A stretch of 18,846 nt of DNA from CAYRIF01 sp964424205 (GTDB taxonomy: Bacteria > Bacteroidota > Bacteroidia > Cytophagales > Cyclobacteriaceae). The stretch covers positions 1 through 18,846 of the forward strand of contig CAYRIF010000039.1 of NCBI GenBank assembly GCA_964424205.1, written 5' to 3'. How positions within the stretch are numbered: the stretch's first letter is position 1; each line of letters starts with the position of its first letter. Positions 8,334-14,925 of this stretch are shown one piece after another. The position numbers were made by a program, and so were the translations under genes. Under the pieces are notes generated by a model. It made no database searches and was not told the DNA's origin. It saw nothing but the letters and a program-made list of their open reading frames with translations.

Positions 8334-10196
8334 GTGAATCATATCAGTTTAAATATCGACAAAGTAAGCAAGCAATTTTTATTGCTAGCCGTATTGTTGG
8401 TGCTTTTTTCTTTCGGTGGTTTTACTCAAAATATCAAAGTAAAAAATTACTATAAAGGAAGGAGGATATTGAAGGAAGAATTTTTCGTAAAAGACTTAAA
8501 AAGCAACATTCTTGATGGTCGGTATATCGCTTATTTTTCGGATGGAAAAATTAAAACGACGGGAGATTATATTAATAATAAACCAGTAGGGATTTGGGAA
8601 TACTATTTCGAAAGTGGTGCCTTGAAAATGAAAGGAGAAATGTTTCCTGATGGTGCGGGTATGTGGGTGTATTATTTTGAAAAAGGGGAGAAAAATATGG
8701 AAGGGCGTTTGCAGGATGGTAAGCGAGAGGGTAAATGGCTTTTTTACTATGAATACGGGGGACTGAAAAGTGTTGGTAATTTTGAGGAGGGAAAGCGGAT
8801 TGCTAAATGGCGGTACTATAATGAAAATGGAACTTTGCAAGCAGATGCCGAATACAAAAATAACAGAGGGTATTATACAAGGTATTATGAATCTGGGGCT
8901 ACTATGGCGAAAGGGCTAAATATAGACGGAAAAAGTGACAGTACGTGGGTTTATTTTCACGAAAATAAGCATCGAAAAGCCATCGGAAATTATAAAAAAG
9001 GTGTTAAAGATGGGTATTGGAAATACTACCATGAAAATGGCAAACTTGCTTCGGAAGGAGATTATAAAGATGGTGTTGAGAATGGGAAATGGATTTTTTA
9101 CCATGAAAATGGTCAAATAAGTACAGAGGGGATAGAAAAGGCAGGGAAGAAAGATGGTTTTTGGAAAATGTACCATAGAAATGGAGAATTTAAGGGGGAA
9201 AGTGTCTTTATAGGTGGAGAAGGAGAGTATAAGGAGTATTATGAAAGCGGGAAGCTCAAAATTAAAGGCAATATAAAAGAGGGAAAAAATCAAGGGAAGT
9301 GGCTGTACTATTATGAAGATGGTAGCCTTGAAGGGGAAGCAGTATTCAAAGATGGAGTAGGAGCGTTTAAAGGCTATTATGTTAGCGGGAAGCTAAGAAT
9401 GAAAGGCACGATAGCGGATGGTGTGAATACTGGTGTTTGGGAATTATACAAAGAAAATGGAACGTTGGCAGGGTATTACACGACGGTGTATGAAAAGGGA
9501 AAACCAAAATATGAGCCAATGGATGTGGCCGAAAATATAGAAAAAACATCTGTATTCAATCGGATTCCTGCTTTTCTATTTAAAAATAAAAAAGTAAAAT
9601 ACTTCGACTCCAAAGTGAATGAGTTTGAGGGATTTATTGTGGCTACAAACCCCGTAGCAACTGTTGTAGGGTTCTTGCCTTTTTCTGCTGAATACTATAT
9701 GCAGGAGCGTCTTGGGTACGAACTTTTGTTTACCTATGTCAGAGATCCATTTTTCTCCAGTGATAGCAGCGTGCCATTAAGGACAGTATATGATAGGGGA
9801 TTTGCATTTCAATTTCGTCAAAAGTTCTATCAAAAAGATGAGCCATTCGGGATGCTGTACTTTGGTCAGGAGTTTGCTTTTACGGCTATAGACCATTTTG
9901 CAAATGTTCAGGACATGCAAATCCTTGGGACAACAACATCAATCAGAGCCAAGGAATATCGCTATGAGTATGGTGTGTTTATCGGCGATCGACTCATGAA
10001 GTTTGCAGGAAAATCAGGCATTACGTTAGATGCTTTTGTGGGCATTGGGATTGGGTATCGGATTTATTCAGAAAAATTCAAACCAAATAATTTGTATACC
10101 CCGATATTTGAAGAGATTAAAAAGTCAAAACTATCTATTCCCATCAGATTGGGATTAAACATTGGCTATGCTTTTAAGTTTCAAAAGAATCTTTAG
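8334..10196 (+). CDS. MORN-repeat exported protein with beta-rich C-terminal domain
   Basis: A 620-residue protein. The start is GTG: an in-frame TAA directly precedes it, and residues 1-32 then form a signal peptide with core FLLLAVLLVLFSFGG. From about residue 61 to 388 there are roughly 14 tandem units of 22-25 residues of the form GxW-xYYxENGxLxxxGxYKxGxxx, the MORN_2 (YwqK-like) repeat. Some units are degenerate, with GEYKEYY replacing GKWxYY. From about 405 to 620 the sequence changes to a region of alternating hydrophobic strands (YELLFTYV, MLYFGQEFAFTA, LDAFVGIGIGYRIY, LGLNIGYAFKF) that resembles an outer-membrane barrel or lipocalin-like domain. Automated tools may name such proteins YwqK-family antitoxins; nothing here supports a toxin-antitoxin role. 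No binding partner is evident. Confidence 0.85.
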   Translation: MNHISLNIDKVSKQFLLLAVLLVLFSFGGFTQNIKVKNYYKGRRILKEEFFVKDLKSNILDGRYIAYFSDGKIKTTGDYINNKPVGIWEYYFESGALKMKGEMFPDGAGMWVYYFEKGEKNMEGRLQDGKREGKWLFYYEYGGLKSVGNFEEGKRIAKWRYYNENGTLQADAEYKNNRGYYTRYYESGATMAKGLNIDGKSDSTWVYFHENKHRKAIGNYKKGVKDGYWKYYHENGKLASEGDYKDGVENGKWIFYHENGQISTEGIEKAGKKDGFWKMYHRNGEFKGESVFIGGEGEYKEYYESGKLKIKGNIKEGKNQGKWLYYYEDGSLEGEAVFKDGVGAFKGYYVSGKLRMKGTIADGVNTGVWELYKENGTLAGYYTTVYEKGKPKYEPMDVAENIEKTSVFNRIPAFLFKNKKVKYFDSKVNEFEGFIVATNPVATVVGFLPFSAEYYMQERLGYELLFTYVRDPFFSSDSSVPLRTVYDRGFAFQFRQKFYQKDEPFGMLYFGQEFAFTAIDHFANVQDMQILGTTTSIRAKEYRYEYGVFIGDRLMKFAGKSGITLDAFVGIGIGYRIYSEKFKPNNLYTPIFEEIKKSKLSIPIRLGLNIGYAFKFQKNL

Positions 10197-10381
10197 ATAT
10201 TATATTTACAGTATTAATATAGTACCGTTCAAATAGCCGTCATTTTGGAAGATTTATTTATCATTTTCTATATAGATAAATCTATCGGAAATCTCTTTTA
10301 GATACCGTATAAATTAACCCCTCTTAAAATATAGGGCTTAATTTTACGGCATGACGCGCGTTTTTATAATCAAACTCTTCA

Positions 10382-10389
10382 TACCTTTG
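10382..10389 (+). promoter_or_regulatory. Possible -7 element for the FAD oxidoreductase gene
   Basis: TACCTTTG is an exact TAnnTTTG match 50 bases before the ATG at 10439. The -33 position about 20 bases upstream has only a T-run without the expected TTG, so the site is tentative. The rest of the 242-base gap from 10197 is AT-rich with no other signal I can support. Confidence 0.3.
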
Positions 10390-10438
10390 TGAGGCTGAGC
10401 AACGAAGCTTATGTTTAAGGATAAATACCTTACGAGAT

Positions 10439-12007
10439 ATGAAAAAAACACTAACACTCCGGCTTTCGCCGAAAGAAGCTTATACAGAAGCGTTGTATAA
10501 AAAAATTGTCAGAAGAAATGCGAAAGTTTCAAAGGATGATGATATCACAATACGAACTACTCGACGATCTATTGACGCACGTTCCAAAAATGTAAAAATC
10601 AATGTGCAGGCAGCGGTTTACTTGAATGAAAAGCCGCCAGCATTAATTACTTATAAGAAAGAAGTTAAAAATGTAAAAGATGCCGACCCAGCTATTATTG
10701 TTGGTTTTGGACCAGCAGGAATGTTTGCTGCCTTGCGATTGATTGAATTAGGGATTAAGCCCATCATCATTGAGCGTGGAAAAGAAGTGCAGTCTCGTCG
10801 TAGAGACATTGCCGACATCAATAAAAAACAGATTGTAAATCCAGATTCTAATTATTGTTTTGGAGAGGGAGGAGCAGGCACTTTTTCCGATGGAAAATTA
10901 TATACACGTTCTAAAAAGAGAGGCGATGTGCGTCGGGTGTTAGAGATATTGGTAGCACATGGCGCTACTGAAGAAATATTAATTGATGCCCATCCGCATA
11001 TAGGTACTAATAAATTACCGAATATTATTTCAGAAATAAGAGCACATATTTTAGCAGCAGGAGGGGAGATAATGTTTGAAACAAAAGTTACGGACTTCAT
11101 TATTGAAAAAGGAGAAATGAAAGGTGTTGTCACTGCGGGTGGAGAAAAAATAAAAGGACTAGGTGTTATTTTAGCCACTGGTCATTCGGCAAGAGATATT
11201 TACGAATTGCTAGATGCTAAAAAAGTAGAAATAGAGGCAAAACCCTTCGCTGTAGGTGTGCGTGTGGAGCATGCGCAAAGCTTGATTGATAGTATCCAAT
11301 ACCATTGTGAAACGAAAAGTGACTATCTGCCAGCATCGTCTTATTCGCTCGTGCGGCAAGTGAAAACTAGAAAAGTACAAAGAGGAGTATTCTCTTTTTG
11401 TATGTGTCCTGGCGGATTTATTGTGCCTGCATCCACTGCACCCGGTGAGATTGTGGTTAACGGCATGAGCCCTTCTCGAAGGGATTCTAAATTTGCAAAT
11501 TCAGGAATTGTAGTATCTGTGGGATTAGAGGATTTTAAGAAATATGAAAAGCATGGTGCCTTGGCAGGTATGTATTGCCAGCAAGAAATAGAGCAAACAG
11601 CTTTTAAATTTGGAGGAGGAGGACAGCAAGCACCTGCCCAGCGATTGGTGGATTTTGTGGAGAATAAAACATCTACAAATTTGTTAGAAACCAGCTACCA
11701 ACCGGGACTTAATGCAGTGAATATGCGCGATGTGTTGCCCGACCCGGTGAGTTATGCCTTGCGAAATGCGTTTAATTATTTTGGCAAAAAGATGAGAGGC
11801 TACCTGACCAATGAGGCACAGATTGTAGGAGTAGAAACCCGTTCCTCCTCGCCAGTGCGGATTCCACGAGATAAGGCAACATTGGAGCATGTGCAAATCA
11901 AAGGGTTGTTCCCATGTGCTGAGGGTGCAGGCTATGCCGGTGGCATTGTCTCTGCTGCCATGGATGGTGAGAAATGTGCGGAGGCTTTGGTGCGGGTGCG
12001 GGTTTAG
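10439..12007 (+). CDS. FAD-dependent oxidoreductase, COG2509 type
   Basis: A 522-residue protein with an N-terminal extension of about 80 residues before the dinucleotide-binding fold. The Rossmann motif is VGFGPAGMFAALR (88-100), ending in the acidic residue of IIIERG (109-114) that would hold the FAD ribose. GEGGAGTFSDGKLYTR (142-157) and the C-terminal AEGAGYAGGIVSAAMDG (494-510) are hallmarks of the uncharacterised FAD-dependent dehydrogenase family COG2509, whose members share length and layout with this protein. The N-terminal part fits the small alpha/beta domain usual in the family. No partner gene is adjacent, and the physiological substrate of the family is not established to my knowledge. 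The + strand gap after it contains several stem-loops. Confidence 0.9.
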   Translation: MKKTLTLRLSPKEAYTEALYKKIVRRNAKVSKDDDITIRTTRRSIDARSKNVKINVQAAVYLNEKPPALITYKKEVKNVKDADPAIIVGFGPAGMFAALRLIELGIKPIIIERGKEVQSRRRDIADINKKQIVNPDSNYCFGEGGAGTFSDGKLYTRSKKRGDVRRVLEILVAHGATEEILIDAHPHIGTNKLPNIISEIRAHILAAGGEIMFETKVTDFIIEKGEMKGVVTAGGEKIKGLGVILATGHSARDIYELLDAKKVEIEAKPFAVGVRVEHAQSLIDSIQYHCETKSDYLPASSYSLVRQVKTRKVQRGVFSFCMCPGGFIVPASTAPGEIVVNGMSPSRRDSKFANSGIVVSVGLEDFKKYEKHGALAGMYCQQEIEQTAFKFGGGGQQAPAQRLVDFVENKTSTNLLETSYQPGLNAVNMRDVLPDPVSYALRNAFNYFGKKMRGYLTNEAQIVGVETRSSSPVRIPRDKATLEHVQIKGLFPCAEGAGYAGGIVSAAMDGEKCAEALVRVRV

Positions 12008-12160
12008 ATTTTTTTGGCGTGTAGATGGAGCATAATAGAGATGCTAATCAAGTAGTATTGCACCCACCAGCTTGCGGTACGCTGTTGAATAACCTTTATT
12101 TCAAATTAGAAAACTTTGTCCTTTGGGCAAGGTAATGTTCTTATGGCTTTGTCTGTTTTT

Positions 12161-12191
12161 AGACTAGTAGGTTTTGAAAACCTACTAGTCT
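12161..12191. repeat. 31-base near-perfect palindrome (15-base arms, 1-base centre)
   Basis: AGACTAGTAGGTTTT, a single G, then its exact reverse complement. It is not followed by a T-run on either strand in the way a rho-independent terminator would be. Similar AGAC/CTAGTAGG palindromes are, from memory, dispersed repeats in other Bacteroidota genomes, so this is best read as a REP-like element pending a genome-wide copy count. Confidence 0.7.
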
Positions 12192-12251
12192 TAATGAATC
12201 TTAAATTTTTAATTACGGCATTCACGGCCTCTCTTAGGGGCTTTTCAAAGC

Positions 12252-12276
12252 CACCTTCTAAGAAGGTGTGATTTTT
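12252..12276 (+). terminator. Candidate rho-independent terminator
   Basis: CACCTTCT and AGAAGGTG form 8-base arms around one base (realistically 7 pairs with a 3-base loop), followed three bases later by TTTTT at 12272-12276. It would end + strand transcription from the oxidoreductase, although it lies about 245 bases past that stop codon. Confidence 0.4.
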
Positions 12277-12350
12277 ACTGATGGATTCAACTAATTTTAT
12301 ATTTTGTTAGTTGTCTGGGCTTGCTTTTCCATTCTGTTGATAGCCTTGGC

Positions 12351-13313
12351 TTATCCATTCACAAATATGTGATTCGTAAACAAAGTGTGTGGTGCACTCA
12401 CTAAATTAATATCAAATTTCAACGATGGTTCAACTCTTGAACTCGCATTATGAATTCTAAAAGATATTTGCCAACCTTCGTTCAAAGAAACCAATAATGT
12501 TGTTGTCGAGTTTTTTTGATAAACAATTTCGATTAATCTTGTTGGCAATTTCAATTTAGGAATCTTAGCTTTTGGTTTTACTTTTTCAAATGGTAAATTT
12601 AAAGTTCCGTGTAAATTGTAAGCTTGAATCTCAACTTTCTTGTTACCTTTAATTACCTTATAAAAATCTTGATTTCCGATTAAGTATTGTACTAAATTTT
12701 CTGCTACGATACTTGGATTTTCTTTGTCTAAACGAAGCAATTCTTTTCTAAAAGCATCTAAAACAGGTAAATACACAACTTGGTGCATATTTTTGATTGA
12801 AGTCCATTTTGTTGATTTATCTTCTGCTCTCAAGTAAGAAAGCATATGGAATATCGGATTGATTTCGTCAAAGTAATTTTTAGAACAAGAAACACCTAAC
12901 CATTTTTCTCCAAAGTTGATTTTATTAGATAATCTTGAATGTTTAACTGCTCTATGATTATTTTTTGCAGAAATTCCAATCACCCACTTTTGTAAAGAGC
13001 GAATCATTAGGACATCTCGCACGTCTCCAGTTTGTCCAGCTTGGTCGCTTACTAATTCCAAAACCAAAATATCATCTTCACTAATTTTATTTGATAATCT
13101 CGGTTCAATATCAATAAGGAAATTAATTGAGGCACTTGCTGTTATTCTAAAAGTGTCTTGCTCAGATTCGTTTAAACTATCAAAAAAGTCTTTAGCCGTA
13201 TTATAAGGGTCGTTTTTTGTAATTGAAATGCTAGTATTTTTTTTTAAGCGTTCGTAAAATTCAAAGAGTAGCGCATATTCGAAAGCTTTACCGTTAGTTG
13301 TTTGACTAGTCAT
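12351..13313 (-). CDS. HaeIII-family type II restriction endonuclease (predicted GGCC)
   Basis: A 320-residue protein with an open, full-length frame. The segments NGKAFEYA (7-14), KNDPY (33-37), DIEPRLS (68-74), GDVRD (96-100), IGISAKNNH (112-120) and KHSRLS with FGEKW (124-138) fit the HaeIII endonuclease family (Pfam RE_HaeIII), whose prototype cuts GGCC. Asp97/Asp100 and Lys117 of SAK are candidate active-site residues of a PD-(D/E)xK-like core, though that assignment is my inference. The ATG lies 3 bases after the methyltransferase stop, so the two are translated from one message. The pairing with an M.HaeIII-like gene supports the identification. The gene shows no frameshift or stop of its own, which is odd because its protecting methyltransferase is interrupted. 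Confidence 0.85.
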   Translation of the reverse strand: MTSQTTNGKAFEYALLFEFYERLKKNTSISITKNDPYNTAKDFFDSLNESEQDTFRITASASINFLIDIEPRLSNKISEDDILVLELVSDQAGQTGDVRDVLMIRSLQKWVIGISAKNNHRAVKHSRLSNKINFGEKWLGVSCSKNYFDEINPIFHMLSYLRAEDKSTKWTSIKNMHQVVYLPVLDAFRKELLRLDKENPSIVAENLVQYLIGNQDFYKVIKGNKKVEIQAYNLHGTLNLPFEKVKPKAKIPKLKLPTRLIEIVYQKNSTTTLLVSLNEGWQISFRIHNASSRVEPSLKFDINLVSAPHTLFTNHIFVNG

Positions 13314-13316
13314 AAA

Positions 13317-14360
13317 TTATGAAAGTGTGTTTTCTAATTCCAATTTTTTCTTAGTAATTCTTTTTGGTTTCTTTTCTGCATTTTCAATTTGTGATTTGAT
13401 ACTTATGGCAATATGTTTCGCCAGATTTACAGGAACTGCATTTCCAATCATTTTATATCCAGCAGCAATATGGTTGTAATAAAAAACAAAGTCGTTTGGA
13501 AAAGTTTGGACTCTTGCACATTCTCTAACACTTAACCTTCGATATAAATCTTCTTTTCCGGGAACGAAAATACGTATATTTTGCTCAATGAATTTCATTT
13601 TTGGTGCTTGTGGATGAATAGGTGCATGTCTGCCACCTGCTTGAATTGTATATGACTGCTCGTTCCAACTTCTCACTCTATTTCTAGACATAAACATTGA
13701 TGAAAAACCACCAATCATATATTCGTGATTTGGTATTTTACAGTTTTCTTTGTTTGTTTTATTTCGTTCCTTTGCAGGAACAACGGTATCTTTTAAATCA
13801 GCAATTTTTTGTTCAAGAGTAACTTTACTTTTCAATGGTTGAGGAAACTGAAATTCAAAATTAAGGTCTTGACGAATGCCAACAAAAAATACTCGTTTTC
13901 GGTCTTGTGGAACGTCAAAATCAGATGCGTTTAATAATTTGAAGGATAATCGGTATCCAGCGTTTTTAAACATTTCCTTAATGTTTTTTAAAGCCTCGCT
14001 ATGTCTGTCTAATAACATACCACTCACATTTTCTGCAAGAAAGAATTTTGGCTGTTTTGCTTCTAATATTCAGATAAAATCATAAAATAATTGTCCTCTT
14101 TTGTCATTTATTCCACGTAATGAGCCCGCTTCGCTCCAACTTTGGCAAGGTGGTCCGCCAATAATTCCATCACATTCAGGGACTTCGTCTGATTCTATAT
14201 TTACGATACTGCGTCTGTCAAGTGTCGTGTTTTTATGATTCTTCTCATAAGTTTCCCAAATGTCTTTGTCATATTCATTCGCCCAAATAACATTAAATCC
14301 TGCTTTTTGAAAGCCTAAATCCAGTCCGCCAGCTCCTGCGAAAAATGATACTACATTCAT
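13317..14360 (-). pseudogene. Cytosine-C5 DNA methyltransferase, M.HaeIII-like, interrupted by an in-frame TGA
   Basis: Read through its single stop, this is a 347-codon methyltransferase very like M.HaeIII (330 residues), which methylates the inner C of GGCC. The ATG at 14360 matches the M.HaeIII start; it follows the regulator's TGA by 4 bases. Motif I is FFAGAGGLDLG (6-16). Motif IV, GGPPCQSWS (68-76), has catalytic Cys72. Motif VI is ENV (110-112), motif VIII QDRKRVF (152-158), then RRLSVRECARVQ and GYKMIGNAVPVNLA (IX and X). Codon 97 is TGA (14070-14072) where M.HaeIII has Arg, one C-to-T change from CGA. The upstream piece has Cys72. The only canonical restart before the rest, GTG at 14027, begins at the V of ENV and so lacks catalytic Glu110. 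A working enzyme would need read-through. Confidence 0.85.
14070..14072 (-). other. Premature TGA codon in the methyltransferase
   Basis: On the minus strand the frame reads ...TAT GAT TTT ATC TGA ATA TTA GAA..., giving YDFI-stop-ILE. Homology to M.HaeIII continues in the same frame on both sides, so this is a nonsense change and not a frameshift. The adjacent regulator gene ends in TGA, which argues that TGA is a true stop in this organism. Confidence 0.85.
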
Positions 14361-14364
14361 ATTT

Positions 14365-14697
14365 TCATTGTGTTTGAAGTGATTTGTTAAGTGTTCTACG
14401 ATATGCTGCTTTTTTCTCGGCAACTTGCAAAAGTTGTTTTGAACAATTAGTCTCGTAAATATGTTTGCCAATTTGGTCAGTCATATATTCATTCCTTAAT
14501 TCCTTAAGATTGAGTTTGAAGATCTTTGCAAGTTTTGGTAAGCGTTTTTCATCAAAGTTTCGCTTACCATTCTCGATTTTACTCAAATTCGCAGCGTCCA
14601 AATTTAGTTTGGCTGCAAGTTGGGTCAAAGTCAATTCGTTTTCATTTCGTAAAAGTCGGATGTATTCTCCAAAAGTGTTTTTCATAAGACTTGTCAT
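14365..14697 (-). CDS. XRE-family HTH regulator of the restriction-modification cassette
   Basis: A 110-residue protein with an HTH_3 fold over about residues 8-65 (FGEYIRLLRNENELTLTQLAAKLNLDAANLSKIENGKR); the recognition helix is around DAANLSKIENG. The remaining 45 residues are basic and probably help dimerise. It is the first gene of the cassette and ends 4 bases before the methyltransferase ATG. Small XRE proteins in this position are often controller (C) proteins that time endonuclease expression, or autorepressors. The start may be ATG at 14697, or ATG at 14685 (residue 5), because the promoter's -7 element ends only 8 bases before 14697. A palindrome over the promoter and start codon suggests that it controls its own message. 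Confidence 0.85.
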   Translation of the reverse strand: MTSLMKNTFGEYIRLLRNENELTLTQLAAKLNLDAANLSKIENGKRNFDEKRLPKLAKIFKLNLKELRNEYMTDQIGKHIYETNCSKQLLQVAEKKAAYRRTLNKSLQTQ

Positions 14698-14707
14698 TTT
14701 TTGACAA
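14691..14707. promoter_or_regulatory. Candidate operator TTGTCA-N5-TGACAA
   Basis: Two perfect 6-base arms spaced by five T residues. One arm covers the ATG at 14697-14695 and the other covers the TTTG of the -7 element, so a dimeric HTH protein bound here would block the promoter and the start codon together. The regulator encoded immediately downstream is the obvious candidate ligand. No second copy was found nearby. Confidence 0.5.
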
Positions 14708-14735
14708 ATTTATAAATTATAATAGGAATATTCAA
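14705..14735 (-). promoter_or_regulatory. Bacteroidota-type promoter of the restriction-modification operon
   Basis: On the minus strand TTG (14735-14733) is followed after 20 bases by TAAATTTG (14712-14705), an exact match to the -33/-7 consensus at the standard spacing. The expected transcription start near 14701-14698 leaves the first ATG almost leaderless, or gives a leader of about 13-16 bases if ATG 14685 is used. Confidence 0.55.
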
Positions 14736-14821
14736 CTAGCGCGTTGCAAAATTTTAGCTTTTTTAGTTTTATAGAAGGATTTCGATTATTGGTTTTCACT
14801 TCGGCTGATAGGATTGCAAAC

Positions 14822-14846
14822 AAAAAAAGAAGCAAAAGCTCCTTTT
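14822..14846 (-). terminator. Rho-independent terminator after the porin gene
   Basis: On the minus strand AAAAGGAGC, a TTTT loop and GCTTCTTTT form nine pairs with one G-U, running into seven consecutive T residues. It lies about 80 bases past the porin stop and before the restriction-modification promoter, so it would insulate the cassette from the amt-porin transcript. Confidence 0.65.
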
Positions 14847-14925
14847 AAAGTTGTTTATAGCAAGAGAAGTATCTTTGAAACTTACCCCAAAAACGAGGGG
14901 AGTATTTTCGAATGCATCATCTGGG

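Larger units (their letters stand above)
12008..12350. other. 343-base gap rich in stem-loops at the edge of the restriction-modification cassette
   Basis: No credible gene. Four inverted repeats follow each other: 12114-12132 (8 pairs including two G-U), 12161-12191 (15-base perfect arms), 12239-12252 (6-base arms) and 12252-12268 (8-base arms). The gap separates the + strand oxidoreductase from the 3' end of the minus-strand cassette and may mark an insertion junction, but no direct repeat or tRNA was found to define one. Confidence 0.6.

Noticed and set aside
8309..8455. Small + strand frame from ATG 8309 with a GGAGG sequence, overlapping the start of the MORN gene
   Set aside because: It is out of frame with the MORN protein, which has a convincing signal peptide from GTG 8334; its 48 residues show no recognisable feature.
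8514..9500. Tandem repeats that could suggest a CRISPR array or satellite DNA
   Set aside because: The periodicity is at the protein level (MORN-type units within one open frame); the DNA copies diverge and there are no unique spacers.
8334..10196. YwqK-family antitoxin with an adjacent toxin
   Set aside because: The repeats match that automatic name, but the protein is exported and very long, and no toxin-like gene is adjacent.
12114..12132. Terminator for the endonuclease operon
   Set aside because: The stem has two G-U pairs and is not followed by a T-run on the minus strand; it lies over 200 bases past the stop.
14070..14072. TGA as a recoded sense codon (alternative genetic code or selenocysteine)
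   Set aside because: The adjacent XRE gene ends in TGA, other genes in the window are normal, the aligned M.HaeIII residue is Arg, and no selenocysteine insertion hairpin was apparent after the codon.
14361..14471. Upstream extension of the methyltransferase frame to an ATG at 14471
   Set aside because: The extension overlaps the XRE gene out of frame, and M.HaeIII begins exactly at the position matching ATG 14360.
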